Shown here: piece after piece, positions 54,763 through 63,862 of the stretch
How the letters are laid out: every line of letters begins with the position of its first letter
How positions within the stretch are numbered: position 1 is the first letter of the stretch
NCBI GenBank assembly: GCA_963578475.1
Contig: CAUZCL010000022.1
Coordinates: forward strand, 3,552 to 67,551
Reading direction: 5' to 3'
DNA length: 64,000 nucleotides
Source: SMYC01 sp963578475
GTDB taxonomy: Bacteria > Acidobacteriota > Vicinamibacteria > Marinacidobacterales > SMYC01
Translations under genes and position numbers: made by a program
Notes under the pieces: generated by a model
What the model saw: the letters and a program-made list of their open reading frames with translations, nothing else
What the model was told of the DNA's origin: nothing
The model's database searches: none

Positions 54763-55892
54763 GGCTTGAGCTTCTGGTGACGAAGGAAATCCATGAATTT
54801 CTGGTAGTCGGCCCTGGGCAGGTGAACGATGTCGAGCAAATCTTGATAGTTCCCGTGGGCGGCCATCAAACCTCGCTTGACCACGGCCTTCACCTGGGAG
54901 CGGTTCAACTCGCGCTCCATGAACGGTCGATAGACGACGTCCCAGAACGATTCCCCACCGGTAGTCATGCGTAGAAGGAGTTCACCCTGTCCTTTGCCGC
55001 GAGGCTCCTCCATCTCGAGCTGGGTGACGAAATCGTCGGGCATGATGACGTTGTTGTCCGCCATGGCGTAGCCCATTGTGGCGACGCTCACGAGCTGCCG
55101 GACGTTTCCTGGCCAGTCGTAGTGCTCTAGCAACTTCGTAGAGCCGGATGAAAATCGCTTTTCGACACCGTACTTGCAACGCAGACCTGCCAGCAAGACG
55201 TCGAGAATGAGACGCCAGTCGTCCTCCCGCTCCCGTAGCGGCGGTACCTGGAGAAGGAAATAGCGAAGCCGAAAGTAGAGGTCGTGCCGAAATTCCTTGG
55301 TGCTGACGAGCGCGTCGAGTGGACGATTGGTGGCGGCCACGACGCGAACGTCAGCGGTGCGCGATCGCGTGTCTCCGAGCGGTTTGAACTCTCCCGACGC
55401 CACGGCGCGCAGCAGCATGGCCTGAGTGCCCAAATGGAGGTCGGCGACTTCATCGAGAAAAATCATTCCTCCGTCCGCCGATTCGAACGCGCCCTTGCGG
55501 TCGACGATCGCTCCCGTGAAGCTCCCCCGGCGGTGGCCGAAGAGCTCGCTCGCGGTGAGGTTACCGTCTCCGTGCTGGGGGCAATTGACGGGAATGTAGG
55601 GTTTTCCCCGTTGATCGCTCAGTAAGTACAGCGCCTGAGCGACCAGCTCTTTTCCAACCCCGCTTTCCCCAGTAATGAGGACCGGCTCACGGAAGCGCGC
55701 CGCTTTTTCGACCTTCTCTTGAAGCGCCACCAAAGCCGGCGAGCGCCCCACCATCTCCACCGCGCCGGAGTCTCCCCATTGCTCCACCGACAGAGCACGC
55801 ACACGTAGCGCTGTGTCACTCATCGCGGCGCCGGGATCGGCCTCGGAACGGGCCGCCAGCCCTGGAGTTTTGCCCACAAGGTCCCCTTTCAC
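54759..55892 (-). CDS. Sigma-54-dependent transcription activator (AAA+)
   Basis: A 377-residue activator of RpoN promoters. Residues about 48-290 form the AAA+ domain: LITGESGVGKELVAQAL (Walker A), HRRGSFTGAIVDRKGAF (GAFTGA loop with Ala replaced by Ser), GGMIFLDEVADL (Walker B), VRVVAATNRPLDAL, and WPGNVRQLV. The tail has a Fis-like helix-turn-helix (AAHGNYQDLLDIVHLPRADY). No receiver or sensor domain is visible in the short N-terminus, so control is not by phosphorylation. GTG starts at 55892 and 55877 are possible. The good -24/-12 promoter upstream of the precursor is a natural target. Confidence 0.9.
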   Translation of the reverse strand: MKGDLVGKTPGLAARSEADPGAAMSDTALRVRALSVEQWGDSGAVEMVGRSPALVALQEKVEKAARFREPVLITGESGVGKELVAQALYLLSDQRGKPYIPVNCPQHGDGNLTASELFGHRRGSFTGAIVDRKGAFESADGGMIFLDEVADLHLGTQAMLLRAVASGEFKPLGDTRSRTADVRVVAATNRPLDALVSTKEFRHDLYFRLRYFLLQVPPLREREDDWRLILDVLLAGLRCKYGVEKRFSSGSTKLLEHYDWPGNVRQLVSVATMGYAMADNNVIMPDDFVTQLEMEEPRGKGQGELLLRMTTGGESFWDVVYRPFMERELNRSQVKAVVKRGLMAAHGNYQDLLDIVHLPRADYQKFMDFLRHQKLKP

Positions 55893-56344
55893 CGCCAGTC
55901 AAAGATATCTGGATGCCTAATCCGAGTGACGACTCAAGCGGACCACAGCACGGGCTCTGAGGTGCGGCTGCCGCATTGACGGAGGCTTTCGTTGATGGCC
56001 CGCCGCTGCTTTTCCCCGATGGTGACGTATTCTAAAACAAACGGGCGTCAATCGCGAAGACAAATCATTCGTTTTGGCGAGGACGTAGCGGGTCGGCACG
56101 TCAACGCGCTGTCGGTTGGCCCCAACCTTCGCGTCCGTGACAAGCGGCCAGCTACGCCAGTGCTCGTGCTCTACTGACGGGCCTCGTTCGCGGTTTCAGC
56201 GAAGGTTTCATTCGAGGAAACGCGTTGTGCGAGCCGCGGAATCTGCTTCCCCCCAGCCGCGGCAAGAGAGCTGCGGCTACACACACTTCGTGCGATGGAT
56301 GAGACTCTTGCTGTCGCACGAGCCTCTTCTTTCCGCCTGAAGGC
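55893..56344. other. Intergenic region upstream of the activator operon
   Basis: About 450 bases between the activator start and the end of the lipoprotein gene. I see no intact gene; frames are short and lack a ribosome site. No clear sigma-54 or sigma-70 promoter can be named. Confidence 0.4.
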
Positions 56345-56836
56345 TCAAGGAAAAGCGATCCCCCTTAGATCGACTTTGTTGAGCACCAAACGCTCGATCG
56401 AAGCACAGGAAACCAGCAACCCGTCGCCAGCGAAAGGCCTCCGTTCCCCAGGAGCTAGATCCCGGAGGAAAACCAGCGTCCCGATGGTTTGCTCCATCCC
56501 GTCAGGGAAAACCAGCGCCCCGATGGTTTGCTCCGTCCCGTCAGGGTTCGTTCGTAGCGCTTCGAACCGGACGCTGGCATGAATCGTCACCGTGCTGAGG
56601 TTTTCCGCCAAACCCACGCTGCGGCAACAACACAAATTGGGGTCGCCGGTCGTCGCTTCGAGCATGGAGCGCGGCGCTGTGTCTCCGATCGACACTACAC
56701 CACCGCTGACGGGATCGATGACTTCCACCACGAGCGATGGGCCCGTATCGGGGAGAGAGCAACCAGCAAACACCAGGGCGAGAAGGAGTAGCATGACCGC
56801 AATGGAAGCTCGCTCGAGTACATCAAACATCATCAT
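56345..56836 (-). CDS. Small lipoprotein with internal 13-residue repeat
   Basis: A 163-residue protein. Its N-terminus (residues 10-26, ASIAVMLLLLALVFAGC) is a signal peptide with a lipobox ending in Cys26, so it should be lipidated. The mature part has PDTGPSLVVEVIDPVSGGVV and a DPNLCCCRSVG cluster of three Cys, then an exact-length tandem repeat with EQTIGALVFPDG and EQTIGTLVFLRD. It resembles secreted beta-domain proteins but no family is clear. It precedes the activator operon on the same strand, and its own upstream side carries the second inverted-repeat element. Confidence 0.7.
   Translation of the reverse strand: MMMFDVLERASIAVMLLLLALVFAGCSLPDTGPSLVVEVIDPVSGGVVSIGDTAPRSMLEATTGDPNLCCCRSVGLAENLSTVTIHASVRFEALRTNPDGTEQTIGALVFPDGMEQTIGTLVFLRDLAPGERRPFAGDGLLVSCASIERLVLNKVDLRGIAFP
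56467..56544 (-). repeat. 39-bp tandem repeat in the lipoprotein gene
   Basis: Two adjacent 39-base units (56467-56505 and 56506-56544) differ at only a few positions. They encode 13 residues each and preserve the frame, so copy number could change by slippage without breaking the gene. Confidence 0.75.
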
Positions 56837-56878
56837 TTGTCTTTCTCGATCATGCTAGCGGTGCCACCTCCGCGCGTC

Positions 56879-56959
56879 CTAGTGGACTGTAACAACTGAA
56901 CGTTTAGTGGTTTTAATGCTTCGTGACGGATCGTAAACGTTTATGTTGCAGTCCGCTAG
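56879..56959. mobile_element. Short MITE-like element related to the one at 47285
   Basis: An 81-bp element that starts ctagtggactgtaacaac and ends tgttgcagtccgctag, the imperfect reverse complement (14 of the first 16 bases match). Inner arms aacgttta/taaacgtt extend the pairing. The outer ends equal those of the element at 47285, again in CTAG. It has no coding capacity. Confidence 0.75.
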
Positions 56960-57244
56960 TCCAGGGAAAAGCGCGGACGACCGGAAATGTAGCACAACGT
57001 TTTTCTAAGGGCAACCGGTCGTCGGTGCGCGGAACCGCGAGATCCTTAAAAGTTAACCGGCGCGTCGCGGAGTCCTTCGTAAGCCGCAACCGGCCCCGAG
57101 GGACGGCAACGACCGTCGCGCGACACTTCGAGGGCATCTACGAGATCACCCGGCAAACCTTTCGATCTAAGTGCTGGAGAAACCTCTCTTGGCGCCTAGC
57201 AGCGCCAACGAGGGGAAGCTTCAGCAAGACGCACAGGAGGCAAC

Positions 57245-58507
57245 ATGCGAGAAAGAGACTTTTTCAGGCTCCTTGTCGGCTCGCTTCTTGCGGTCGCAGC
57301 GTGTGCTCCGCCCGAAGGAGGTGACGGCGGCGTCCTCGCTATCGTAAACGCTCATCTCTACCCCGTAACGGGAGCGCCCATCGAGAGCGGCACCCTGCTC
57401 GTGCGCGACGGCAAGATCGTGGAGATTGGCACCGACGTCTCCGTGCCAAGCGGCGCACGCAGGCTCGACGTCGGCGGACGGTCCGTGATTCCGGGCCTCG
57501 TCGAGAGCCACTCGCACATGGGCTTCAAACAGCTCAACAATCCGTCGACGGGGCGGAACAATAACGAAGTTTCGAAGCCAATCAACGCCGAGGTGCGGGC
57601 CATCGACGGGCTGAACTCGAACGACGCCGCCTTCTCCCTAGCGCTCGCCGCAGGGGTGACGACGATGAACATCACGACAGGAAGCAGAAGCCCCAACAGC
57701 GGCCAAGCGGTCGTTGTCAAACTCCGCGGTGGGACGGTCGAGGAAATGTTTCTCGCGGAAGGCGGGATGAAGTTCGCCATGCGTGCCGACCGGGAATTCG
57801 CAAACTTCCCTGAGAGTGTAGACGCGGTTAAGGAGCTTCTCGCGTCCGAGCTCCGCGCCGCCAGAACCTACTTGGAGGCTCGCGGGGCAGCCGAGGCTTC
57901 GGGAAGCTCTCCTCCACCGCGAGACCTGAAGCACGAGGCCTTCGGAAAGCTCCTCAGCCACGATTGGGTCGTGGGCGTCCACACAGGCGATGCATCGGGT
58001 ATGCGGCACGCCATCGCGCTCAAGAAGGAGTTCGACCTCGACCTCTACATCCATCACGCCCGGAACACGAACGAACTAGTCGACGAGTTGATCGCGGCCG
58101 GAGTCCCCATCAGCTTCGGGCCTATCTTGCCTTACCTAGGGCGCGAAAACCTACAACTCATGGGTCCAGTCCATCTTGCCGAGCGTGGGGGCGTCGTCGC
58201 CTTCCACCAGGACCATCCCGATGCGCACCAGTATTTTCTGCGCCATAGTGCGTCTCTTTTCGTACGCAAAGGCATGTCAGAACAAGACGCCCTTGCGGGG
58301 CTCACGTTGAATCCTGCCAAGCTGTTTCACTTGGACGATCGCATCGGAAGCTTGGAGCCAGGCAGAGATGCTGACTTCGTGATCTTGAGCGGGCCACCGC
58401 TCGATTGGGAAAGTCTCGTCGAGCAGGTGTTCATCGACGGCGAAGAAGTCTTCAACCGTTCGACGGGCGAAAACGCTTTTGGACAAAGGGTCCCGGAGGG
58501 TTGGTAA
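57245..58507 (+). CDS. Amidohydrolase lipoprotein, imidazolonepropionase-like
   Basis: A 420-residue metal-dependent amidohydrolase. The N-terminal signal has a lipobox-like LLAVAAC (Cys20), so it is probably a membrane lipoprotein. The metal site is present: His89 and His91 in ESHSHMG, His246 in VGVHTGDA, His270/271 in YIHHARN, and FHQDHPD further on. The tail LEPGRDADFVIL is the family signature. It has a very good ribosome site (aggagg, five bases). Its stop overlaps the start of a second copy (TAATG), so the two are translated together. The substrate is not predicted. Confidence 0.87.
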   Translation: MRERDFFRLLVGSLLAVAACAPPEGGDGGVLAIVNAHLYPVTGAPIESGTLLVRDGKIVEIGTDVSVPSGARRLDVGGRSVIPGLVESHSHMGFKQLNNPSTGRNNNEVSKPINAEVRAIDGLNSNDAAFSLALAAGVTTMNITTGSRSPNSGQAVVVKLRGGTVEEMFLAEGGMKFAMRADREFANFPESVDAVKELLASELRAARTYLEARGAAEASGSSPPPRDLKHEAFGKLLSHDWVVGVHTGDASGMRHAIALKKEFDLDLYIHHARNTNELVDELIAAGVPISFGPILPYLGRENLQLMGPVHLAERGGVVAFHQDHPDAHQYFLRHSASLFVRKGMSEQDALAGLTLNPAKLFHLDDRIGSLEPGRDADFVILSGPPLDWESLVEQVFIDGEEVFNRSTGENAFGQRVPEGW

Positions 58508-59667
58508 TGAAAAACCAGATGCTTGAGCTCGTTATTGCGCTTGTCTTGATTGCGCTTCTCCTTGGCCCGTTGTGCTGGGCCGCACATACTCAAGACACGC
58601 CGGTCGCCATTCGCGGCGCCACCATTCTCACGGGAGCGGGAGACGTCATCGATGCCGGGACGCTGGTGTTCGAGGGTGGGAAGATTGTCGCGCTCGGCGC
58701 GGATGTCTCACCGCCTGATGGCGCTGACGTCATCGAGGCCGAGGGTCTCTACGCAACACCCGGGTTCATTGATGCCTACTCGCACGTCGGGCTTGGATTT
58801 TCCTCTATTTGGCACCGCGAGAGCTTGATGGCCGCCTCCCGTCGCATCGCCGATTCCCTGGATAATCCAGGCGACTCCAACTGGTTGCGCTCGGGGGTGA
58901 CGACGACTTACGTCAGTCCCGGCGGTCAGAACCTCGTCGGAGGCCTCGGCGCCATCGTCAAGTTGACGGGGAGCCTCGTTCGCAACGCGGCCGCCGTAAG
59001 TGCGTCCTTTGGCGAGACGGCGTTGAACGCGTTCGAAGCGCCGACCACGCGGCAAGGCATGATCGCGATCCTCAGGCAAACACTCATTCGAGCTCAGGAA
59101 GATGCGCTCGAAGGCGACGATGGCTGTACCTTCGCTCAGGTCCTCACCGGGGAGCTGTCCTTTCGCGTCTTGGCCAATACGCCCGACGATATTCTCACCG
59201 CGCTTCGTCTTGCCGAGGAGTTCGATCTGCATCTGGTTCTCGATTCAGCGGCCGGAGGGCACGAGGTCGCGGAGGCGATCGCGAAGGCGAACGTTCCGGT
59301 CGTCGTTGGCCCGACGATCATCGGCATCGGATCCGGCGGTCCTTACGAAACGTTCGCTCTCACGCCGGCCAACGCGGCGTCGCTCCACCGGTCGGGAGTT
59401 CGCATCGCTCTCAGTACGGCTGGCTCTGGTGCGGGGCGTTCGGTGGTAATGGAGGCCGTCCTGGCCAAAACTCACGGTCTTCCCGAAGCTGTGGCGCTCC
59501 GGGCCGTCACCTCGGATGCCGCGGCCATCCTAGGTGTAGGGGATCGTTTGGGAACACTCGCCGCGGGCATGGACGCGGATATCGTGCTGTGGGAGGGTCA
59601 TCCCATCAGCACGTGGGGAGAAACGACGCGGGTGATCGTGGACGGTGAGACCGTGTTCGAACGGTGA
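58507..59667 (+). CDS. Amidohydrolase-like protein lacking the metal ligands
   Basis: A 386-residue relative of the previous protein, with a membrane or signal helix (ELVIALVLIALLLGPLCWAA) and the same fold: VAIRGATILTGAGD, then PGFIDAYSHVGLGF, and GTLAAGMDADIVLWEGHP at the end. The first metal pair HxH is YxH; the regions that hold the other ligands read VLANTPDDIL and LVLDSAAGG without the histidines, and the final loop is also changed. It is probably a catalytically dead partner of its neighbour. The start is the ATG at 58507 overlapping the previous stop. Confidence 0.8.
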   Translation: MKNQMLELVIALVLIALLLGPLCWAAHTQDTPVAIRGATILTGAGDVIDAGTLVFEGGKIVALGADVSPPDGADVIEAEGLYATPGFIDAYSHVGLGFSSIWHRESLMAASRRIADSLDNPGDSNWLRSGVTTTYVSPGGQNLVGGLGAIVKLTGSLVRNAAAVSASFGETALNAFEAPTTRQGMIAILRQTLIRAQEDALEGDDGCTFAQVLTGELSFRVLANTPDDILTALRLAEEFDLHLVLDSAAGGHEVAEAIAKANVPVVVGPTIIGIGSGGPYETFALTPANAASLHRSGVRIALSTAGSGAGRSVVMEAVLAKTHGLPEAVALRAVTSDAAAILGVGDRLGTLAAGMDADIVLWEGHPISTWGETTRVIVDGETVFER

Positions 59668-59795
59668 GACAGAGCACGGCAAAACGCCTGCGACAAAGTC
59701 CTCAATCAGGTCGTCGAGTCGTGGGAAACGCCACTGTCGGCGGATGCTTGTGTGATTGGTTCGGACCGCTCCATCCCCGCATGCGTCACTGACTC

Positions 59796-61361
59796 CTAAT
59801 CGTAAGTAAATACCTCCCCCGGCAAGTGGGGTGTCGTGTCAGGTGCGACGCGCTTCTGGCTCGCTTGCTCATAGGCATGGGCGAGGCGGATCAACGTCGG
59901 TTCGCTGAATGGTCTTCCCAGGAACTCGATCGATATGGGCAGCCCTTCGCTGTTGACGCCAGCGGGCATCACGATCGCGGGAAGGCCGGTGATCGCGCTA
60001 ATCGGGTTGTCCCGCGGACCGCGATCGTCCGTGCCGATGGGCGGTGCTACGAGTGCTTTGAAGGGATGTACGAGTGCTTCGATGTGATATTCGTCCATCA
60101 GATCCACGATGAGCTTGCGGATCGTCAGGCGGTTCTCCAAACGGGAGAGATAGCGCTTGTCGAAATCGGGCGATTCCACGCTGCGCGTAAGGTCGAACGC
60201 CCGATCCATGCTCTTCAGGTACTGACCCGTTGCGATCAGTTCGTCCAGGCTCCGCACCGGCGTGTCCGGTCCCCGGTTTTTCAGGTAGACATCGAAGATG
60301 AAGCGGAACTCGTAGATGCTCGCCCGAGCGTTCGGAATGAATTCAATCAGATCCATACCTGTCGTCAGACCATCCAGAATGACCGCGCCACGGTCGCGCA
60401 TCAGATCGATCTGCTTTTCGATGAGGTCGTTGATCTCCTGAAACTCGGCTCCCTTACGGAAAAGATCGCGAAAGACACCGATACGAGCACCGACCAAGCT
60501 GTCGTCATCGAGATAGTCGGTATAGGGTGCTTTCGTCAGCTTGCCGAGGCTTTCCCACGTGAAGAGGTCTTCCGCATCGAACCCGCGCATGTAGCTGAGC
60601 ATCAGTGCGGCATCCGAGACGGACTTCGCGTGCGCGCCGACGCGATCCTGCGTGTAAGAGATCGCGATGACCCCGGCGCGACTCACGAGCCCCTGCGAGG
60701 GAGCGATACCCACCAGACTGTTGTTGCTTGCCGGGCTGCGAATCGAAGCACCGGTCTCGGTAGCGATGCCCAAGGTCGCGAAGCAGGCGTTGACGGCCAC
60801 ACCGGGACCCGCGCTCGAACCACCGGGCGTGCGGCTGAGGTCGTACGGGTTGAGAACCTGCCCCCCGAGCGTACTGAGCCCCTTCGAATCCATGTTGAAC
60901 TCGTCAAGGTTCGCCTTCAGAAAGATGATCGCTCCCGCTTCCCTCAACCTGCGGACGACGGTCGCATCGTGCGCGGGGAAGGTTCCTGCCAGCAGAATGT
61001 TCCCACCCGCCGACGGAATGTCTTTGACGTCGACCGTGTCTTTGATGGCGATCGGGATGCCGTGCAGCGGGCTGCGGCGACCCGAGTTGCGCCTTTCCTC
61101 GTCCAGCTCCCGCGCGACCTCGAGTGCGCGTGGATGAATCTCGAGCACGGAATTTAGCTTGGGTCCGTTCTTGTCGTAGGCCTCGATCCGATCCAGGTAC
61201 ATCTGAACGAGCTGCTCGTAGGTGAGCTTTCCGGCGTCGACGGCGGCCTGGATGTCCGCGATATTCGCCGTCAATAAATCGAAAGTTCGTGTCTGAGCGA
61301 AGCCAGGTACCGCAAGTCCGGCCACCATGAGCAACGTGAGCCATCTCGACATTCTTGGCAT
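59796..61361 (-). CDS. Secreted amidase (amidase-signature family)
   Basis: A 521-residue protein from the ATG at 61359-61361, with gaggagg five bases upstream. It begins with a signal peptide (RWLTLLMVAGLAVPGFAQ). The amidase-signature site is present: Lys in PIAIKDTVDVKD, the Ser in TPGGSSAGPGVAV (cis-Ser) and the nucleophile Ser in TETGASIRSPAS. It hydrolyses amide bonds of unknown substrates in the periplasm or outside. It is convergent with the amidohydrolase genes. Confidence 0.88.
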   Translation of the reverse strand: MPRMSRWLTLLMVAGLAVPGFAQTRTFDLLTANIADIQAAVDAGKLTYEQLVQMYLDRIEAYDKNGPKLNSVLEIHPRALEVARELDEERRNSGRRSPLHGIPIAIKDTVDVKDIPSAGGNILLAGTFPAHDATVVRRLREAGAIIFLKANLDEFNMDSKGLSTLGGQVLNPYDLSRTPGGSSAGPGVAVNACFATLGIATETGASIRSPASNNSLVGIAPSQGLVSRAGVIAISYTQDRVGAHAKSVSDAALMLSYMRGFDAEDLFTWESLGKLTKAPYTDYLDDDSLVGARIGVFRDLFRKGAEFQEINDLIEKQIDLMRDRGAVILDGLTTGMDLIEFIPNARASIYEFRFIFDVYLKNRGPDTPVRSLDELIATGQYLKSMDRAFDLTRSVESPDFDKRYLSRLENRLTIRKLIVDLMDEYHIEALVHPFKALVAPPIGTDDRGPRDNPISAITGLPAIVMPAGVNSEGLPISIEFLGRPFSEPTLIRLAHAYEQASQKRVAPDTTPHLPGEVFTYD

Positions 61362-61628
61362 GGGAGCCTCCTCGAGAGGCGGCATTGTCGCACAGATGAA
61401 GGTGATATGGGGCGGCCAGGCCCGATCAGTAGAACGGTACTGTCAAGTTGAGGATTCGACCTCGGGTCGAGGCCGACCTCATTGCAACCCCGGAGAACCC
61501 CCCTCGACGAGAACATTGAACATCCGGCCCGGCCATCCGCTAGACTTGCCACGTTCGAAGGCTCGGTCCGGTCTCTTCAGGGTGGCCGCCCGAGCACAAA
61601 AGTTGGGCATCTCCACGAGGAGAATTTC

Positions 61629-62195
61629 ATGGCCAAAGCCTCTGCGGGCACGCCCCGTCGTGCGGCGCTTCGCGCGCTCACGAAGTTCGTCGCTGCCTCG
61701 CCGCTCGTCGATTCGGAACAACCCCAGGATCCCTCCACCGTGTCCGCGCGCCCCAGGACGATCACTCCACCTCAATACGACGCCGACATTATGGCGCCCA
61801 TCAATTTGCATGAGTTCGAGGATGTCGCGAAGAGGAAGCTCAACAAGCTCACCTTCGACTACATTTCTGGCGGGGCGGCGGAGGAGCTTACGCTTTTGGC
61901 GAACCGAGAAGCGTTCGAGCGGTTTTGGATCCGGCGGCGCGTGATGAACGACGTCAGCACGGTCGACACGACCCTCACGCGCCCCGGAGAAAAACGCGGT
62001 CATCCGATTCTATTGGCGCCTGCTGGAGCCAAACCGCTATACGGGTTGGCGACGATCGAGATCCAAATCGCCGAGAATCTTGCAGGAGCGTTGCTGGTCC
62101 AATTGCTCCAAGTAATTTCGTTGGCCCGCTTGTTTGGCGATCGATCCGTGCACTCACGTCCCGTCAACGTTCGGACGTTGGGGCATCCACCCTGA
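61629..62195 (+). pseudogene. Truncated FMN-dependent alpha-hydroxyacid dehydrogenase
   Basis: From the ATG at 61629 (gaggag upstream) it encodes a twin-arginine-like leader (TPRRAALRALTKFVAASPL), then APINLHEFEDVAKRKLNKLT, DYISGGAAEELTL and RGHPILLAPAGA, the N-terminal third of lactate/glycolate oxidase-type enzymes. After about residue 135 similarity stops, and the last 50 codons are unrelated. The FMN- and substrate-binding core is missing, so the product cannot be active. It overlaps the convergent lipoprotein gene by 32 bases. Confidence 0.8.
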
Positions 62196-63642
62196 GGGCT
62201 ATCTTCACGGGTTGGTCCCCGTCCTGGAAGCGCATGGACGCGGCATGACCGTCTTTATCTAACTCGAACTCGAACGAAAGAGGTGCCGCGGGCAGGAAGA
62301 ACTCGGTCTTGCTGCGGGCCAGAGCCCGGTATCGAAAGCCCCTATCGAAATAGGAGAACAGATGCCCGTCGACTACCCGGAACTCGAGCACTGGACCGTC
62401 GGGTACCGGATAGCGCCCCTCGAGCGGCAGTAGGAGCGATTCGTCGATATGAACCGGAAGCTCTGGTTTCCTGTCACATATCTCGCCGAGCAGCCTAGCC
62501 TGCCACTCGCACGCTACCGCATCGCGGATCGCTCCTCCGTTCGAGTCGTTGGTCATGATCACAACGGCGTCGCCGGTCTTAGGAATGAACTTGAATCGGG
62601 CCATCCAGCCTACGTTGCTGCCGCTGTGACCGACGAGGACCGCTCCATCGCGCTCCTCGACCTCGAAGCCCAGTCCATAGTCGTCTGCTGGGTGGACCGG
62701 CCGGTGCATCACCTCGATTGTCTCGTGGCGAAGAAGACGCGACGTGCTCTCGTCCTCGTCATTGCCAGCACCGCCGACGTTGGCGAGCGCGAAGCGGATG
62801 AAGTCGTCGAGCGTCGTCTGCAGGCCGGCCGCGGCCATGGCGGTGAACCTCGATGCTTGGATCGGATTGCCGGCTCCGTCGTAGGGGGTCGCTGCGATTC
62901 GATCAATCTGCTCGTTCCAGACATAGGAGCTGTCTGTCATGCCGAGGGGAACGAGCACTTCGCTTTCCATGAACTCGGCGAACGACTTCCCGGTCAACTC
63001 CTCCACGATCAGCTGGGCCAGAGTGTAGCCTCCACCGGAGTACTGCCACTTCGATCCCGGCTCATGCGCCACATAGACCGCACCCGCTCCGTTGGTGGAG
63101 CCGGACAGTGACTCCTCTATGCTCGGTAGAGGGTCATCGGGACCAAAGCCAGAGTAACCGTGAAGGGAGAGACCGGAGGTATGACTCAGCAGACGACGCA
63201 TCGTGACGCCGTCGTGATCGAACTCGGACGCGGGGAGTTGCCAACGAGTGAGGTAACGGGCGACCGGCGCGTCGAGATCGATCCTGCCGGTCTCGACCAA
63301 CTTCATCGCGCCCCAGGCGGCGACCGTTTTCGAGATCGAGCCGATGTTGAAAGCGGTGCTCGCATCGACCGGCCGCTGTTCGGAGGCGTCGGCAAATCCG
63401 AAGCCTCGCTTCAGGAAGATCTCGCCGTCATGGATCACACCGACCGCGACGCCGGGCACGAGGTAGGCCTCTTGTAGCGGTGGCAGCATCTCTGTGAGTT
63501 GATTCTCAAAGTCGGCAAGCGGGTGGTCCGACCGAGGCTCGGGCGGATCGCTCCGCGGTGAACAGGCGACAAAGCACTGAGCGATCAGCAGCACCCGACA
63601 GAGACTCATAGGCATATGCTCAAACGCCGGTTGCATCGACAT
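62164..63642 (-). CDS. Serine beta-lactamase/esterase-family lipoprotein
   Basis: About 492 residues starting at the ATG at 63640-63642 with ggag just upstream (ATGs at 63636 and later are possible). A short signal with a lipobox-like CFVAC makes it a likely lipoprotein. The class C-type fold shows GSISKT (SxxK nucleophile and base), QYSGGGYTLAQL (the Tyr motif, with Gly in place of Asn) and HSGSNVGWMA (HxG in place of KTG). These fit an esterase or DD-peptidase-like enzyme more than a true beta-lactamase. A C-terminal beta-rich domain (about the last 100 residues) follows. Confidence 0.87.
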   Translation of the reverse strand: MSMQPAFEHMPMSLCRVLLIAQCFVACSPRSDPPEPRSDHPLADFENQLTEMLPPLQEAYLVPGVAVGVIHDGEIFLKRGFGFADASEQRPVDASTAFNIGSISKTVAAWGAMKLVETGRIDLDAPVARYLTRWQLPASEFDHDGVTMRRLLSHTSGLSLHGYSGFGPDDPLPSIEESLSGSTNGAGAVYVAHEPGSKWQYSGGGYTLAQLIVEELTGKSFAEFMESEVLVPLGMTDSSYVWNEQIDRIAATPYDGAGNPIQASRFTAMAAAGLQTTLDDFIRFALANVGGAGNDEDESTSRLLRHETIEVMHRPVHPADDYGLGFEVEERDGAVLVGHSGSNVGWMARFKFIPKTGDAVVIMTNDSNGGAIRDAVACEWQARLLGEICDRKPELPVHIDESLLLPLEGRYPVPDGPVLEFRVVDGHLFSYFDRGFRYRALARSKTEFFLPAAPLSFEFELDKDGHAASMRFQDGDQPVKIALRVDAPTSER

Positions 63643-63719
63643 CGCTCTCCAATTTTGGCGGCTTCGGGATTCAGCCTTGTCGACGAACTCTGTCACAGAT
63701 CGGACAAAATGGACAATCC

Positions 63720-63742
63720 CTAGCCCTTCCTTGAAGGGCTAG
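63720..63742. other. Perfect 10-bp stem-loop between lipoprotein and transposase
   Basis: ctagcccttc and gaagggctag pair perfectly around a three-base loop. It has no T-run and lies between two genes that diverge. It may be a structural end of the insertion sequence, or of a REP-like element. Confidence 0.5.
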
Positions 63743-63862
63743 TCCCCGTAGGGTCAAAATACTCGAACGACAATCAGGTCAGCAAGTTCGGCGGACCCCG
63801 CGGGCCGGTTGAATCCGCCCTTCCTGTCGGATAGGTATTCCATTTCTTCGGAAGGAGTCGCG

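Noticed and set aside
47285..56959. Composite transposon carrying the lanthipeptide genes
   Set aside because: The flanking elements are small, have no transposase and differ from each other; nothing shows the block moves as a unit.
59826..61157. 443-codon plus-strand frame
   Set aside because: It is the antisense of the amidase, which has a signal peptide, ribosome site and the full catalytic motif set.
63720..63742. Intrinsic terminator
   Set aside because: The stem is perfect but no T-run follows on either strand, and it lies between two diverging genes.
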